Positions 62,537 through 64,000 of a stretch of 64,000 bases of DNA are shown one piece after another (the first letter of the stretch is position 1; each line of letters opens with the position of its first letter). A program made the translations under genes and the position numbers. The notes beneath the pieces were generated by a model. The model made no database searches. It had not been told where the DNA came from and worked only from the letters and a program-made list of their open reading frames with translations. This stretch comes from Lysinibacillus composti. Lineage in GTDB: Bacteria; Bacillota; Bacilli; Bacillales_A; Planococcaceae. The DNA lies in the NCBI RefSeq assembly GCF_016908465.1, contig NZ_JAFBDY010000002.1:62001-126000 (forward strand), in the 5' to 3' direction.

Positions 62537-62813
62537 TTCAAACTTTATTTCATTCTGCTTAATATTAGCTCCTGGTTAGACAAAATGGAAATGTACATAA
62601 TTGATTTTATTTTAAATAGTACTTCAGTTCAAACGAGCATGATATTTCTCAAAAGATTTATTAAAAAAATTCAAAAATATGACACCAAAACCATTCACAA
62701 TTCGTAAATTAAGTAAATATGATTTAAATTACTAATTCAATGCATAGAAGAAAAACTGAAAATACATATGTAAGGTCACGAATATTTAAATCAGAAAAGA
62801 AAGGATGGATTAT

Positions 62814-63389
62814 TTGGATTCTACAGAACTTCGGAAGCTAAGGTTAAATCAAGTCGCGATCATAAATGGCTTAATGACAATTATTATGATCTCTTTTTTT
62901 ATCATTATTAATAAATTCTCTATTACCTTCTCCCAATTCTTTTTGATTATTGGAGTAATTGCACTATTTCAAGGTGTTTTTGGTTTAATTAAGGGAGATT
63001 CTACAAAATCATTTATTCCTCTCTTTGAGAAAATAGCAATCTATGAGAAACAAAAAATGGGGAAAGAATGGTATAAACAACGAAAAGTAGGGTATATTTG
63101 GCAATTATTATTAAGTGTATTAATGTTTTTACAATCCTACTGGAATCGCGATACTAATGATCATATCTTTCAGTTCGATTTTGGTTTTATTGGAATCCTA
63201 CTTATTATTCTTTTAGCTATGGTAAATATTAGCATGCTTCTACACTTTAGAAAAGTTGACCGTTCTAATTCACTAACGGATATGAAAGGATATACTTGGA
63301 AGTCAAATCTGGTTTCTATTGCAGTCGGAATTGTTTTTACCTTTGTAATCTTCTCTATTACTATTTTTTATTTAATGTCTAATTATTAA
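62814..63389 (+). CDS. Four-span membrane protein, unknown
   Basis: About 191 residues with four to five membrane helices (about 18-35, 40-58, 95-110, 120-140, 165-190). A loop reads SFIPLFEKIAIYEKQKMGKEWYKQRKVGYIWQ. A TTG at 62814 lies 9 nt after AAAGG and is preferred over the ATG at 62805, which touches that site. No family recognised. The 277-nt gap before it holds no recognised element. Confidence 0.55.
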   Translation: MDSTELRKLRLNQVAIINGLMTIIMISFFIIINKFSITFSQFFLIIGVIALFQGVFGLIKGDSTKSFIPLFEKIAIYEKQKMGKEWYKQRKVGYIWQLLLSVLMFLQSYWNRDTNDHIFQFDFGFIGILLIILLAMVNISMLLHFRKVDRSNSLTDMKGYTWKSNLVSIAVGIVFTFVIFSITIFYLMSNY

Positions 63390-63437
63390 TTTGCTTATTT
63401 TTGAGTTCCAAATGGGTTCAAAATTTTGGCTAAAGGG

Positions 63438-63480
63438 AAAAGTGTCGAGTCCTAGAAATCATAAGGAATCGACACTTTTT
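63438..63480 (+). terminator. Terminator after the membrane protein gene
   Basis: AAAAGTGTCGA pairs with TCGACACTTTT, followed by T. The gap from 63390 to 63725 holds this terminator and otherwise no supported gene. Confidence 0.85.
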
Positions 63481-63725
63481 ATGTTACGTAAAATATCGTT
63501 GAATTGTTTGAATGTGCAGTTCATTTCTCACATATATTTCATATTATATAGAAAGTATATGTTTATGTTAGAGGAACAGTTGGTTTGTTTATTTCGTCCT
63601 TATGATTAATCAGATGATTGAATCTGATATCTTTCATGATGAACAGAGAATTGTAGTAGTTTTAAAATGTGTGTGTTGGGGTTGAGATTACCCCCTTGAA
63701 AGTTATAAGGGGAAGGAGAAGGCAA

Positions 63726-64000
63726 ATGAAAAGAGTATTTCTACTCATTTGCAGCGTTCTTTTGCTTTTGTTTTCTCAAATGCTAATTAGCGAAAGAGAG
63801 AAAGAGCATCAAGTAATGAAAACCGAACAAAAAACAATACCTATACAATCACAAGACGTAGAAGTCGAGCCATTCTTTGCACTACCTCCGCAATCAGACG
63901 TGGTCATCCCTCAAAAAGTAGAAGAGATACAATTTGATATTGTCGACGTAGAAACGGATTTGCTGCAAGATCAACCTTTACATGAAGATGAATCTCCAAT
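63726..64000 (+). CDS. Partial gene: secreted or membrane-anchored protein
   Basis: The frame is open to the window edge (91 codons). It begins MKRVFLLICSVLLLLFSQ, a signal peptide or membrane anchor. A hydrophilic, Gln/Glu/Pro-rich region (about 30-90) follows, without a recognised domain. GGGGAAGGAGAAGG precedes the ATG. The functional part probably lies beyond 64000. Confidence 0.7.
   Translation, partial: MKRVFLLICSVLLLLFSQMLISEREKEHQVMKTEQKTIPIQSQDVEVEPFFALPPQSDVVIPQKVEEIQFDIVDVETDLLQDQPLHEDESP

Noticed and set aside
63391-63609. 72-codon reading frame after the membrane protein
   Set aside because: No ribosome site, spans a terminator hairpin, and lacks protein-like composition.

Overview
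The window comes from a low-GC, endospore-forming Firmicute of the order Bacillales, most like a Bacillaceae/Planococcaceae (Lysinibacillus-like) species. The evidence is the AT-rich sequence, strong AGGAGG-type ribosome binding sites, TTG/GTG starts, spore-coat genes (CotF-like, cupin coat-like, a spore-type manganese oxidase) and a block that resembles the B. subtilis brxA(yphP)-ypiP-ypjP-thy-dfrA neighbourhood. No tRNA, rRNA, CRISPR array or complete insertion sequence was seen.

Layout. 0-7.3 kb: ABC-F ATPase, CvfC/YpgR HEAT protein, EamA transporter and topoisomerase III. 7.4-15.2 kb: a manganese-oxidation (mnx) region with a 1272-residue multicopper oxidase, its two small partners MnxE and MnxF, and several small proteins that appear to share a beta-barrel-like motif. 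15.4-18.1 kb: aspartokinase and small unknown genes. 18.2-31.6 kb: carbon-acid catabolism, comprising a C4 acid-sugar kinase with a PdxA2-type dehydrogenase, a TRAP transporter, a DeoR regulator and a DhaK/DhaL-TIM-OiaC-ApnO-RpiB operon that fits conversion of D-apionate through L-erythrulose to erythrose 4-phosphate. An ECF S-component/kinase pair follows. Seven GGGACA...TGTCCC palindromes are scattered here, several abutting stop codons. 31.0-40.3 kb: a GntR-controlled dehydrogenase cluster (two ALDHs, SDR, tartrate/malate-type dehydrogenase, LarA-like protein, Fe-ADH, hydroxyacid dehydrogenase) of unknown substrate. 40.5-42.8 kb: amidase and spore-coat-like genes.

42.9-49.6 kb: bacilliredoxin, methyltransferase, EcsC protein, a candidate structured non-coding RNA of about 340 nt with its own promoter, ypjP, a diguanylate cyclase, and thyA interrupted by a 389-nt group I intron. 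The intron carries remnants of a homing endonuclease. 50.2-55.9 kb: alcohol dehydrogenase, then the thiamine salvage operon tenA-thiM-thiD-thiE behind two tandem TPP-type riboswitches, the second with a strongly altered aptamer core, then dfrA. 56.1-64 kb: flotillin, hemolysin-III protein, DegV, a YcdB-like protein, AlkD-like protein and small membrane proteins. A secreted or membrane-anchored protein runs off the right edge.

The most unusual items are the thyA intron with its decayed endonuclease, the altered second riboswitch, the unidentified structured RNA at 45.39-45.73 kb, the mnx region, the apionate/erythrulose operon and the stop-codon-associated palindromes.
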